Origin: Ilyomonas sp965277535
GTDB lineage: Bacteria > Bacteroidota > Bacteroidia > Chitinophagales > Chitinophagaceae
Direction of reading: 5' to 3'
Assembly: GCA_965277535.1 (NCBI GenBank)
Contig: OZ255825.1
Span: 1,178,001-1,242,000, forward strand
DNA: 64,000 nt
In this document: piece by piece, positions 42,206-49,434 of the stretch
Layout: each line of letters starts with the position of its first letter
Position numbering within the stretch: the first letter of the stretch is position 1
Notes under the pieces: model-generated
The model's input: the letters and a program-made list of their open reading frames with translations, nothing else
Told to the model about the DNA's origin: nothing
Database searches by the model: none
Translations under genes and position numbers: made by a program

Positions 42206-43972
42206 ATGTGCTTTTTGAAAAGCATTCTTTTCATATTGTTTTGCCTGGTAACTGCGCCTTTATTCAGCCAATATTTTTTAAGAGGCGAAATTAAAGATAC
42301 GCAGGGCAATACTGTTGCGTTTGCAAAAATTAAGCTGAAATCAAAAGGGTCCTCACAGTTTAACAGCGGCTCATCGGGTGGCTTTGGCATTCCCCTTTCG
42401 TTAAAGCAAGATACCATCACTGTAATGCTGGATGGTTATGATACCTTAACGCAATGGGTAACAGTAAACACTTTTCAAACTCTTGTTTTACAGCCGGTGC
42501 AAAGCCGCAATAATCAAGCCGGTAAAGGTTTGCTATCATTAACAAAAAGTATTACCAACAACAAGCCTGCAACCACTGTTTTTTATGGTGATGAAACTTA
42601 TACATCGCTTGCCGAAAACGATTTTGTCAGCTCAATAACAGCACCTGAAACAAGCATTGCACTCAATATCAATAGCGCATCGTACAGCAATATTCGTAGG
42701 TTTTTAAATATGAAAACTACCGTCCCTACCGATGGTGTGCGCATTGAAGAGATGCTTAATTATTTTAATCTTAATAAAACAAATAGGGATACAACAAGTA
42801 AAGAGTTTCGTTTTGAAACGAGCTTAACTACATGCCCCTGGAACGATAGCAGCCAGTTGCTGTTTGTGAGCATTCATGCTCCTAAACTGGATTTTCATAG
42901 TATTCCACCCGCAAAATTTATTTTTTTGATTGATGTATCTGGTTCGATGGATAAAGACAATCGGTTGCCACTTGTACAAGCGGCATTCAAATATTTGGTA
43001 AACAATTTAAGAGAGCAGGACACCGTGGGCATTGTTACTTACGGAGGCTTTGTTGGCATTGCATTGCCGCCCACATCTGGTGCCGAAAAAGAAAAAATTA
43101 TTCATGTGATTGATGGCTTGCACGCTGATGGTGATACGCCAGGCTCGCAGGCAATACAAACGGCTTACGAACTGGCTGAAAAAATTGCCGATTCCAAAAG
43201 CAACAACCGTGTAATACTGGCAACAGATGGCGACTTTAATATTGGTCAAACTTCAGATAAAGACTTAGAAGCCATTGTGAATTTTCACAAGCAAAAAGGA
43301 ATTTATTTAACCTGCCTCGGCACCGGAATGGGCAATTATAAAGACAGTCGTTTGGAAATGCTTGCAAAAACCGGCAACGGCAACTTTGCTTACATTGACA
43401 ACATGAAAGAAGCGCAAAAAACAATGGTAACGGAGTTTGCAAAAAACATGTATGCCGTTGCCAACAATGCCTGGCTACGTGTTCTTTTTAACGAAGCAGC
43501 CGTAAAACGTTATCGGTTGATTGGCTACGACAACCGCAAAGATGCGTTAGACGATACAACGCTAACCGAAGGCGGCGATATAGGCAGCGGGCAAAGCAAT
43601 TTGATTGTGTTTCAAATTGAGCCAACAACACTCAGCAGCCATCAACCGTTGGCCACCCTGCAAATGCATTATCGGTTACCGCAAAATGGTGTTGAACAGG
43701 TAAGCGAATTTACAGCGGCTTCAAAATGTATTTCTTTCGATTCTGCACAAAACAATCTTCGTTTTGCTACTGCCGTTTGCATGTTTGGAAGCTTGTTGAA
43801 GCATTCAAAATTTGCTTTGAATTACAACTGGAATGTGGTTGAACAGCTTGCCCGAAACAGTTATGACAGGAGCAGTGTTCCTGAAAAAGAGTTTGTTGAT
43901 TTGACAGCAAAAGCAAAAGCAGTTTATACCCAAAACAACAACGAGAAACGAAGAAAGAAAAATGAGGAATGA
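42206..43972 (+). CDS. Von Willebrand factor A domain protein (YfbK-like), secreted
   Basis: The 588-residue protein has a signal peptide (ILFILFCLVTAPLFSQ), then a carboxypeptidase-regulatory-like beta domain (about 20-95). A von Willebrand N-terminal region contains SYSNIRRFLNMKTTVPTDGV. The VWA domain (about 235-410) has MIDAS motif FLIDVSGSMDKDN and the Thr/Asp motifs VTYGG and ATDGDFNIG. A C-terminal DUF3520 region completes the YfbK/YfbK-like family layout. These are envelope proteins of unknown function, in some species tied to stress survival. The start was set at the signal peptide. Confidence 0.88.
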   Translation: MCFLKSILFILFCLVTAPLFSQYFLRGEIKDTQGNTVAFAKIKLKSKGSSQFNSGSSGGFGIPLSLKQDTITVMLDGYDTLTQWVTVNTFQTLVLQPVQSRNNQAGKGLLSLTKSITNNKPATTVFYGDETYTSLAENDFVSSITAPETSIALNINSASYSNIRRFLNMKTTVPTDGVRIEEMLNYFNLNKTNRDTTSKEFRFETSLTTCPWNDSSQLLFVSIHAPKLDFHSIPPAKFIFLIDVSGSMDKDNRLPLVQAAFKYLVNNLREQDTVGIVTYGGFVGIALPPTSGAEKEKIIHVIDGLHADGDTPGSQAIQTAYELAEKIADSKSNNRVILATDGDFNIGQTSDKDLEAIVNFHKQKGIYLTCLGTGMGNYKDSRLEMLAKTGNGNFAYIDNMKEAQKTMVTEFAKNMYAVANNAWLRVLFNEAAVKRYRLIGYDNRKDALDDTTLTEGGDIGSGQSNLIVFQIEPTTLSSHQPLATLQMHYRLPQNGVEQVSEFTAASKCISFDSAQNNLRFATAVCMFGSLLKHSKFALNYNWNVVEQLARNSYDRSSVPEKEFVDLTAKAKAVYTQNNNEKRRKKNEE

Positions 43973-44033
43973 AAAGTGAAATTACAAAGTTGTTTAATTG
44001 TCTGAAGTGTTCAATAATTAATTCAGCAATCGT

Positions 44034-44123
44034 TTTGTTTTTGCCATAAAAACAAACCTTTATCTTATCCTATTCCTAAAAAATAATTTTTCGCATCATC
44101 ACACTTTACCAACGGTATCTTTG
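44034..44123 (+). promoter_or_regulatory. gldA upstream region with -7 box TATCTTTG
   Basis: TATCTTTG at 44116-44123 is the -7 box, 20 nt before the ATG at 44144. The same spacer carries an inverted GCAAAAACAAA word at 44034-44044. Confidence 0.55.
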
Positions 44124-44143
44124 ATTATTATAGCTGATAAAAA

Positions 44144-45046
44144 ATGTCGTTACAGGTATCCAATCTGGTAAAACTATATGGTGAACAAAAAGCAGTGAAC
44201 AACATTTCTTTTGCCATCAACAAAGGCGAAATTGTTGGTTTTTTAGGCCCAAATGGTGCTGGCAAAAGCACTACTATGAAAATGATTACCGGCTACTTGC
44301 AACCCGATGGTGGCAGTGCGCTGGTGTGTGGTATTGATGTAAGCAACAATCCCATTGCTGCAAAGAAAAGAATTGGTTATTTACCGGAAGCTAACCCTTT
44401 GTACTACGATATGTATGTGCGGGAATACCTGCAATTCATTGCCGGTGTTCATCAAATAAAAGGGACAAAAGAAAACATCAATCATGTGATTGAGTTAACC
44501 GGATTAACTACGGAAAGCAAAAAGAAAACCGGACAGTTATCGAAAGGTTATAAGCAACGTGTGGGCCTCGCAGCAGCACTTATTCATCAGCCGGAAGTAT
44601 TAATTTTAGATGAGCCAACCAGTGGTCTTGACCCGAATCAAATCATTGAAATCCGCAACGTTATTAAAGAAGAGGCAAAGAACAAAACGGTTTTGTTTTC
44701 ATCACATATTTTAAGTGAAGTAGAGGCGATATGCAGCCGTATCATCATCATTAATAAAGGACAATTGGTGGCAGACGATACGATACAAAATTTGGGCAAA
44801 ACCAAAAGGGGCAAATCCGTTGCTGTTAAATTCGACAAGCCCATTAACGATTTGTTATTGCAAAATTTACCGTCTGTAACTAAAGTAAATAAAACAAGCG
44901 ATTCTTTTTTTTCATTACAAACGAACGATGATGCTAACACAAGAAGACAATTGTTAGAACTGGCGTTGCAATACAATTTCAACATTGTGTCCTTGCAATC
45001 GGAAGAAAACAATCTGGAAGATGTATTCAGGCAATTAACAAAGTAA
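44144..45046 (+). CDS. gldA: ABC transporter ATPase GldA-like (gliding motility)
   Basis: The 300-residue ATPase has Walker A GPNGAGKST (37-45), signature LSKGYKQRVG, Walker B VLILDEPTSGLD and the switch His in SSHILSEVEA. A C-terminal stretch (about 215-300) is typical of the GldA/YhaQ group. GldA with the membrane partners GldF and GldG is needed for gliding in Flavobacterium. Here no gldF or gldG gene adjoins it, so a role in another exporter cannot be excluded. Length and order of motifs match GldA well. Confidence 0.78.
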   Translation: MSLQVSNLVKLYGEQKAVNNISFAINKGEIVGFLGPNGAGKSTTMKMITGYLQPDGGSALVCGIDVSNNPIAAKKRIGYLPEANPLYYDMYVREYLQFIAGVHQIKGTKENINHVIELTGLTTESKKKTGQLSKGYKQRVGLAAALIHQPEVLILDEPTSGLDPNQIIEIRNVIKEEAKNKTVLFSSHILSEVEAICSRIIIINKGQLVADDTIQNLGKTKRGKSVAVKFDKPINDLLLQNLPSVTKVNKTSDSFFSLQTNDDANTRRQLLELALQYNFNIVSLQSEENNLEDVFRQLTK

Positions 45047-45056
45047 GATGCAAAGA

Positions 45057-45168
45057 GCTGCAAGCTTTTAGCTATAAGCTGCAAGGGTTAGAAATTTGTA
45101 AATGGATAATCGAATTATTTTCTATCACGTCTTTCTTCCTTGTAGCTATCGGCTTGTAGCTTGCAGCT
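45057..45168. repeat. Imperfect long inverted repeat of AGCTGCAAGC type
   Basis: About 30 bp (45057-45085) are imperfectly complementary to 45138-45168, sharing the outer block AGCTGCAAGC and inner AGCTA. Similar AGCTnnAAGC words are found near 31145-31170. It fills the gldA-DUF2461 spacer. Confidence 0.6.
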
Positions 45169-45185
45169 AATAACAAATAAACACT

Positions 45186-45857
45186 ATGCTTCAACCATCC
45201 ACACTTACATTTTTAAAAAATCTAAAAAAGAACAACGCCAAAGAATGGTTTGATGCGAACCGGAAAAGCTATGAAGCTGCACGTACAGATTTCATTCATT
45301 TGATTGATGAAGTATTACAAATTCACAGTAAGAAGGATGAAGATTTAGCTTCGCAAAGTGCAAAAGAAACGGTGTTTCGCATCAACCGCGACATCCGGTT
45401 TAGCAAAGACAAAACACCTTATAAAACTCATCTGGCAGCAGGCTTCGGGCGTGGTGGAAAGAAGAGTAATTATGCCGGTTATTATCTTCATATTGAGCCG
45501 GGCAACAACAGTATGATTGGCGGCGGCTTGTGGATGCCGGAAGCGGATGCGGTGAAAAAAATAAGACAGGAAATTGATTATTCGTTTGATGAATTTTCAA
45601 ACATCATTCATAAAAAATCATTCGAAACGATATATGGCGATTTATACAAAGACAAAGAAGTGATGTTAAGCCGTCCGCCCAAAGGTTATGATGAGAATAA
45701 CAAAGCCATTGAGTACTTAAAGCTCAAAAGCTTTATTGCCACCAAACCTTTGAAAGATGAAGAACTGACCGATAAAAATGTGGCAAAAACAATAACCGAT
45801 TCGTTAGCCGCTTTGCAGCCGTTTCTGCAGTTTTTGAATCGAGCCATTGAAGGTTAA
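45186..45857 (+). CDS. DUF2461 domain protein
   Basis: The 223-residue protein matches the DUF2461/TIGR02453 family along its length. It opens TLTFLKNLKKNNAKEWFDAN, continues with FRINRDIRFSKDKTPYKTH and GYYLHIEPGNNSMIGGG, and ends with ITDSLAALQPFLQFLNRAI. The family is widespread, cytoplasmic and of unknown function. It stands between gldA and ubiE, 39 bp before ubiE, so it may be transcribed with it or separately given the ubiE promoter box. Confidence 0.88.
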   Translation: MLQPSTLTFLKNLKKNNAKEWFDANRKSYEAARTDFIHLIDEVLQIHSKKDEDLASQSAKETVFRINRDIRFSKDKTPYKTHLAAGFGRGGKKSNYAGYYLHIEPGNNSMIGGGLWMPEADAVKKIRQEIDYSFDEFSNIIHKKSFETIYGDLYKDKEVMLSRPPKGYDENNKAIEYLKLKSFIATKPLKDEELTDKNVAKTITDSLAALQPFLQFLNRAIEG

Positions 45858-45880
45858 CAAACGCCTTTTTATTTACCCGC

Positions 45881-45888
45881 TATCTTCG
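45881..45888 (+). promoter_or_regulatory. -7 promoter box TATCTTCG for ubiE
   Basis: TATCTTCG fits TAnnTTCG and lies 8 nt before the ATG at 45897, so the message is probably leaderless or nearly so. Confidence 0.55.
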
Positions 45889-45896
45889 CGCCACTT

Positions 45897-46640
45897 ATGT
45901 CGCAGTTCGCTCACGATGATATTGTGCCGTTCCAAAACAGCCGGCTTACCAAAAAGCAGCAGGTGGCTACAATGTTTGATAACATTGCTTTTCGCTATGA
46001 TTTTCTCAATCATTTTTTAACTGCCGGTGTAGATGTTTGGTGGCGAAAAAAAATGATTCTTTCGTTACGAAATATTCATCCGCAAACAATATTGGATGTA
46101 GCCACCGGCACAGGCGATGTTGCTTTGTTAACCTTTAAATTATTATCGCCAAAACAAATTATTGGTGTTGACATCTCGGAAGGAATGCTGGAATTGGGAA
46201 GAGAAAAAGTGGGCAAAAACAAACTGCAAAACAGCATTCAATTGATGAACGCTGACAGCGAAAATCTTCCTTTTCCAGCCAACCATTTTGATGCCATCAC
46301 CGTTGCATTTGGTGTAAGAAATTTTGAGCATTTGGAAAAAGGTTTAGCTGAAATGCTTCGTGTGTTAAAGCCCGGCGGAAAGCTGGCTGTGCTTGAGTTT
46401 TCGCAACCCAAAAACAAACTGTTTAAAGCCTTTTGCCATTTTTATAATAACGTGATAGTGCCTGGCGCCGGGCGTTTTTTTGCCAAAAATAAAGATGCCT
46501 ACAATTACCTCAATCATTCAGCGAAAGTGTTTCCCGAACGGGAACAGTTTACTTCTGTTCTTGCCAATGTAGGTTATCAGAATGTTTCTTACAAGGCATT
46601 GAGTTTAGGCATTTGTTGCCGGTATGAAGGAAGTAAATAA
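45897..46640 (+). CDS. ubiE: Demethylmenaquinone methyltransferase UbiE/MenG
   Basis: The 247-residue SAM methyltransferase has motif I DVATGTGDVALL, then GVDISEGMLELGREKV, ADSENLPFPANHFDAITVAF and GVRNFEHLEKGLAEMLRVLK. The family ending FPEREQFTSVLANVGYQNVS is present. It methylates demethylmenaquinone to menaquinone at the membrane surface, the last step of menaquinone synthesis. In Bacteroidota ubiE is usually directly followed by porT; here an ORF6N gene lies between. A GCAAAAACAAA word occurs in its coding sequence at 46213. Confidence 0.96.
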   Translation: MSQFAHDDIVPFQNSRLTKKQQVATMFDNIAFRYDFLNHFLTAGVDVWWRKKMILSLRNIHPQTILDVATGTGDVALLTFKLLSPKQIIGVDISEGMLELGREKVGKNKLQNSIQLMNADSENLPFPANHFDAITVAFGVRNFEHLEKGLAEMLRVLKPGGKLAVLEFSQPKNKLFKAFCHFYNNVIVPGAGRFFAKNKDAYNYLNHSAKVFPEREQFTSVLANVGYQNVSYKALSLGICCRYEGSK

Positions 46641-46704
46641 ATATGCCTTATATCTTTTGAGAAAAGATAGGAGAAGATATATTCGCTCCAGAAAACCTTC
46701 ATTT

Positions 46705-47259
46705 ATGAATATTATTCAAAGCATTCAAAACCGCATTTATGAAATCAGAGGCGAAAGAGTGATGCTCGATTTCGATTTAGCGGCCCTTTACGAAGTAGAA
46801 ACCAGAGTACTTAACCAGTCGGTAAAGCGCAACAGTAAACGGTTTCCAAGTGATTTCATGTTTCAACTTACGAGAGAAGAGTTTGAAAACATTAGGTTTC
46901 AAATTGAAACAGTACAGCATTCTATGTCATCACAAATTGTGATGACATACTCCAGCAAACGACCAAATGCAGCTTTGCCCTACGCCTTCACCGAACAAGG
47001 CGTTGCCATGTTGAGTGGCGTTCTTAATTCTGACAAAGCTATCAATATGAACATTGCCATTATGCGTGCCTTTGTAGAAATCAGAAGAATGATTTTGTAT
47101 CAGTCCGACCTCACGGAACAATTGCAACAACTGAAACAAAGAATGGGCGAGCACGATGCACAGCTTTCACAAATTTATGATGCCATAGAAAACCTGTTGG
47201 ATGAAAACGCATCCAAAAGAAAATGGGAAGGAAGAAACCGCATTGGGTTTCACAAATGA
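46705..47259 (+). CDS. ORF6N domain protein
   Basis: The 184-residue protein starts MNIIQSIQNRIYEIRGERVM. The ORF6N domain follows: LDFDLAALYEVETRVLNQSV, RNSKRFPSDFMFQLTREEFE and ALPYAFTEQGVAMLSGVLNS. A C-terminal helical coiled-coil region (LTEQLQQLKQRMGEHDAQL) ends it. ORF6N is a DNA-binding domain known from phage antirepressors and from many bacterial chromosomes, where roles are unclear. It has no phage neighbours. It sits between ubiE and porT, which are usually adjacent, so it looks like an insertion or mobile cargo gene. Confidence 0.88.
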   Translation: MNIIQSIQNRIYEIRGERVMLDFDLAALYEVETRVLNQSVKRNSKRFPSDFMFQLTREEFENIRFQIETVQHSMSSQIVMTYSSKRPNAALPYAFTEQGVAMLSGVLNSDKAINMNIAIMRAFVEIRRMILYQSDLTEQLQQLKQRMGEHDAQLSQIYDAIENLLDENASKRKWEGRNRIGFHK

Positions 47260-47363
47260 TTGCGATGCTTTCCTCATCTCTTTTTCATTATAAAATAAAC
47301 CCATTCTAAAACCGTTTAAAAGAAAACAATTTTAAATGCCCATTTTTACTTTAAATCAACGTT

Positions 47364-48119
47364 TTGTTCCAAAATATAAGTAAAACAAAAAAGCCGATAG
47401 TTTCTAAGGTAGGAAAGTCGTTTACAATAGTGCTGCTTTTGCTGGTAATGGTCATAGAAGCAAAAGCGCAGGAAAAACAAATTTACCGTGAAGACCGCGA
47501 TTTTGTGCCTTATTATTTCGGCTTGTCGCTGGGCTACAACAACTCTTATTTACATCCCGAAAAGCATCCCTTATTTCTGCAAAATGACAGTGTATTAAGC
47601 GTTGAACCTGGTGCGAGTGGCGGCATTGCATTGGGCTTGCTGGCAACGGCAAGGCTAAACAAGCGTTTTGAAGTTCGCTTTCATCCACAACTCATTTTAG
47701 GCGGTTCCAAATATCTTACTTATGTTATTAAATATCCAACACCCATTGAGCCTGCCATTCAAAAGAAAACCATTCCGTCAACCATTGTTTCTTTTCCCTT
47801 ACAAATGAAGTTTAATTCGGATCGCATCGGCAATTTTCGGGTGTATATGTTGGGTGGCTTTAAGTATGATATTGATGTGGCAAGCAATGCCGGTGCGCTG
47901 GATGCTGATAACCTTGTGAAGCTTAAAAAATCGTACCTCGGCTATGAAGCAGGATTGGGTTTTAATTTTTATTTTCCGGTGGTAACCATTGCTCCTGAAA
48001 TTAAAGTAAGCAATGGAATAACCAATGTTCATGAACGCGATGCCAATCTTAAATATTCCAATGTACTGAACCAGCTTCAATCACGAATGCTTACTTTTTC
48101 TCTTATTTTTGAGAGGTAA
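47364..48119 (+). CDS. porT: Type IX secretion / gliding protein PorT
   Basis: The 251-residue protein has a signal peptide (FTIVLLLLVMVIEAKAQ). It forms an eight-strand-like barrel with PYYFGLSLGYNNSYLHPEK, RFEVRFHPQLILGGSKYLTY, FSFPLQMK-type SFPLQMKFNSDRIGNFRVYM and a final MLTFSLIFER strand. It matches PorT, an outer-membrane type IX secretion component. Association with ubiE supports this. The likely start is TTG at 47364 because an in-frame stop lies just upstream and no ATG or GTG precedes the signal peptide; this is unusual. Confidence 0.8.
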   Translation: MFQNISKTKKPIVSKVGKSFTIVLLLLVMVIEAKAQEKQIYREDRDFVPYYFGLSLGYNNSYLHPEKHPLFLQNDSVLSVEPGASGGIALGLLATARLNKRFEVRFHPQLILGGSKYLTYVIKYPTPIEPAIQKKTIPSTIVSFPLQMKFNSDRIGNFRVYMLGGFKYDIDVASNAGALDADNLVKLKKSYLGYEAGLGFNFYFPVVTIAPEIKVSNGITNVHERDANLKYSNVLNQLQSRMLTFSLIFER

Positions 48120-48150
48120 TTTTTGGTTTCGTAACTATGAATTCATCTTA

Positions 48151-48924
48151 TCAGAACCGAAAGCTATAGCCTGCCATTATAATAGCTGCGCCAGTATTAT
48201 TTTTACCATCGGCTTTGTCTTTTTGAATGTTAATAAAGCCGTAGTTGCCACCACCTTCCACAAACACACTGCTTCTGCCAATGGTAAAAGACACACCAAG
48301 ATGACCTTCTACGCCTGCATTAAATTTGTTCAAACTATTAATAACGCTTGAATCGCTGTTAAAAGAAAAAGCACCCAATCCAGGTAATGGTTGCATGCCG
48401 CCTGCGTCCAAATAAATTTTGCTGTTACCTTCCGTTTTGGATTTTGCCGACATGAGCAGCGAAGCAAACGGTCCTGCATCTGCATAGATCCGAAACGGAG
48501 AATAACCAAGCCGAACGCCAAATTTAGCAAGTACCGGAAGCATAAGGTAAGACAGTTTTACGTCGTTTTTAAAATTGCCGTATAAATATGTGGGCGGCGT
48601 TTGGTTTTGTGCCCGAAAATAAATGGCCGCTAATGAAGGGGTAGGAAATGCCTGTACACCGTTTTTTTTTCCGCCCTGAGATGAATATTCCAGCATCGGT
48701 TGCACAGAAAATAAATCGGAAATATGCCATTCGACAAATACCGCTGCATCAGGCCCGAGGCGGGATTGATACCCGGTATTCAACGGATTTTTACTACCAC
48801 CCGGCGCACTTAAATTGGGTATGCTAATGCCGCCTTTTACACCTATGCTAATGCCTTGCGAATAAGTTGTTTGAAATGCAACAAGGCAGAAGAAAATGAG
48901 TAAAAAATGGAATTGATTTTTCAT
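48151..48924 (-). CDS. Outer-membrane beta-barrel porin-family protein
   Basis: The 257-residue protein has a signal peptide (FHFLLIFFCLVAFQTTYSQ) and alternating strands of the outer membrane beta-barrel family. Examples are ISIGVKGGISIPNL, SVQPMLEYSSQGGKKN, LSYLMLPVLAKFGVR and YSPFRIYADAGPFASLLMS. It ends in a C-terminal aromatic GYSFRF. The domain (PF13568-like, also used by PorT) forms small barrels of unknown cargo. It is convergent with porT, 31 bp away. The function is unknown beyond an outer-membrane location. Confidence 0.85.
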   Translation of the reverse strand: MKNQFHFLLIFFCLVAFQTTYSQGISIGVKGGISIPNLSAPGGSKNPLNTGYQSRLGPDAAVFVEWHISDLFSVQPMLEYSSQGGKKNGVQAFPTPSLAAIYFRAQNQTPPTYLYGNFKNDVKLSYLMLPVLAKFGVRLGYSPFRIYADAGPFASLLMSAKSKTEGNSKIYLDAGGMQPLPGLGAFSFNSDSSVINSLNKFNAGVEGHLGVSFTIGRSSVFVEGGGNYGFINIQKDKADGKNNTGAAIIMAGYSFRF

Positions 48925-49041
48925 GGCAGAAAGTGCTTTAAAAACAATAAGGTTGCGAAAGAAACAACAGGTATATGATTGCATTTAAGCAATCACAGCC
49001 TTTTCTATATCAAATGTAAACAATAAACAATGAATGTAATA

Positions 49042-49083
49042 AAAACAAAAGGCTGATGAAGAAGTTCATCAGCCTTTTGTTTT
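49042..49083. terminator. 19-bp perfect terminator
   Basis: Arms 49042-49060 and 49065-49083 are perfect complements around GAAG. The GC core GGCTGATGAA is flanked by A-rich and T-rich stretches, so it works on both strands between the barrel gene and the small protein gene. Confidence 0.9.
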
Positions 49084-49096
49084 GCCCGAAAATATT

Positions 49097-49315
49097 TCAG
49101 CTTCCTACTTGTCGTGTGTTGCTGTCATGGTTTTCCCTCGTATCATTTCCGCTTTTGTTTGAGCCTACATTTTTATGGTAAGCTTTCTCAACTTCTGGTT
49201 CGTATTTCGGATCTACATCTTCATTAGACAACGTATTCTTTTCCGAATTTTGTTTGGAAGCTTTATTGGCTGCAGGCTCATTAGTGCTAAAGCCTTCTGT
49301 TTCTTTTCCCGGCAT
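49097..49315 (-). CDS. Small hydrophilic, probably disordered protein
   Basis: The 72-residue product (start MPGKETEGFSTNEPAANKAS) is rich in Lys, Glu, Asn and Ser. It has no hydrophobic segment and one DVDPKYEPEVEKAYHKNVG region. It appears intrinsically disordered, like small stress- or desiccation-related proteins of Bacteroidota, but no family is recognised. A strong terminator follows its stop and PorW lies upstream on the same strand. Coding status is supported mainly by this terminator placement and by the absence of better alternatives. Confidence 0.5.
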   Translation of the reverse strand: MPGKETEGFSTNEPAANKASKQNSEKNTLSNEDVDPKYEPEVEKAYHKNVGSNKSGNDTRENHDSNTRQVGS

Positions 49316-49434
49316 AATCGTTTTGTTTTATAGGTTAAACAATATTCCTGTAAAAACAAACTCCAAGCCAAGAGATGAGTAGTAAGCAGGGAGTAAATGA
49401 AATGCCTTACACTCAACATTCACTATTCACCATA

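Noticed and set aside
46705..47259. Prophage remnant around the ORF6N gene
   Set aside because: The neighbours are ubiE and porT; no integrase, capsid or lysis genes occur, and the Xer gene at 28 kb is the housekeeping type.
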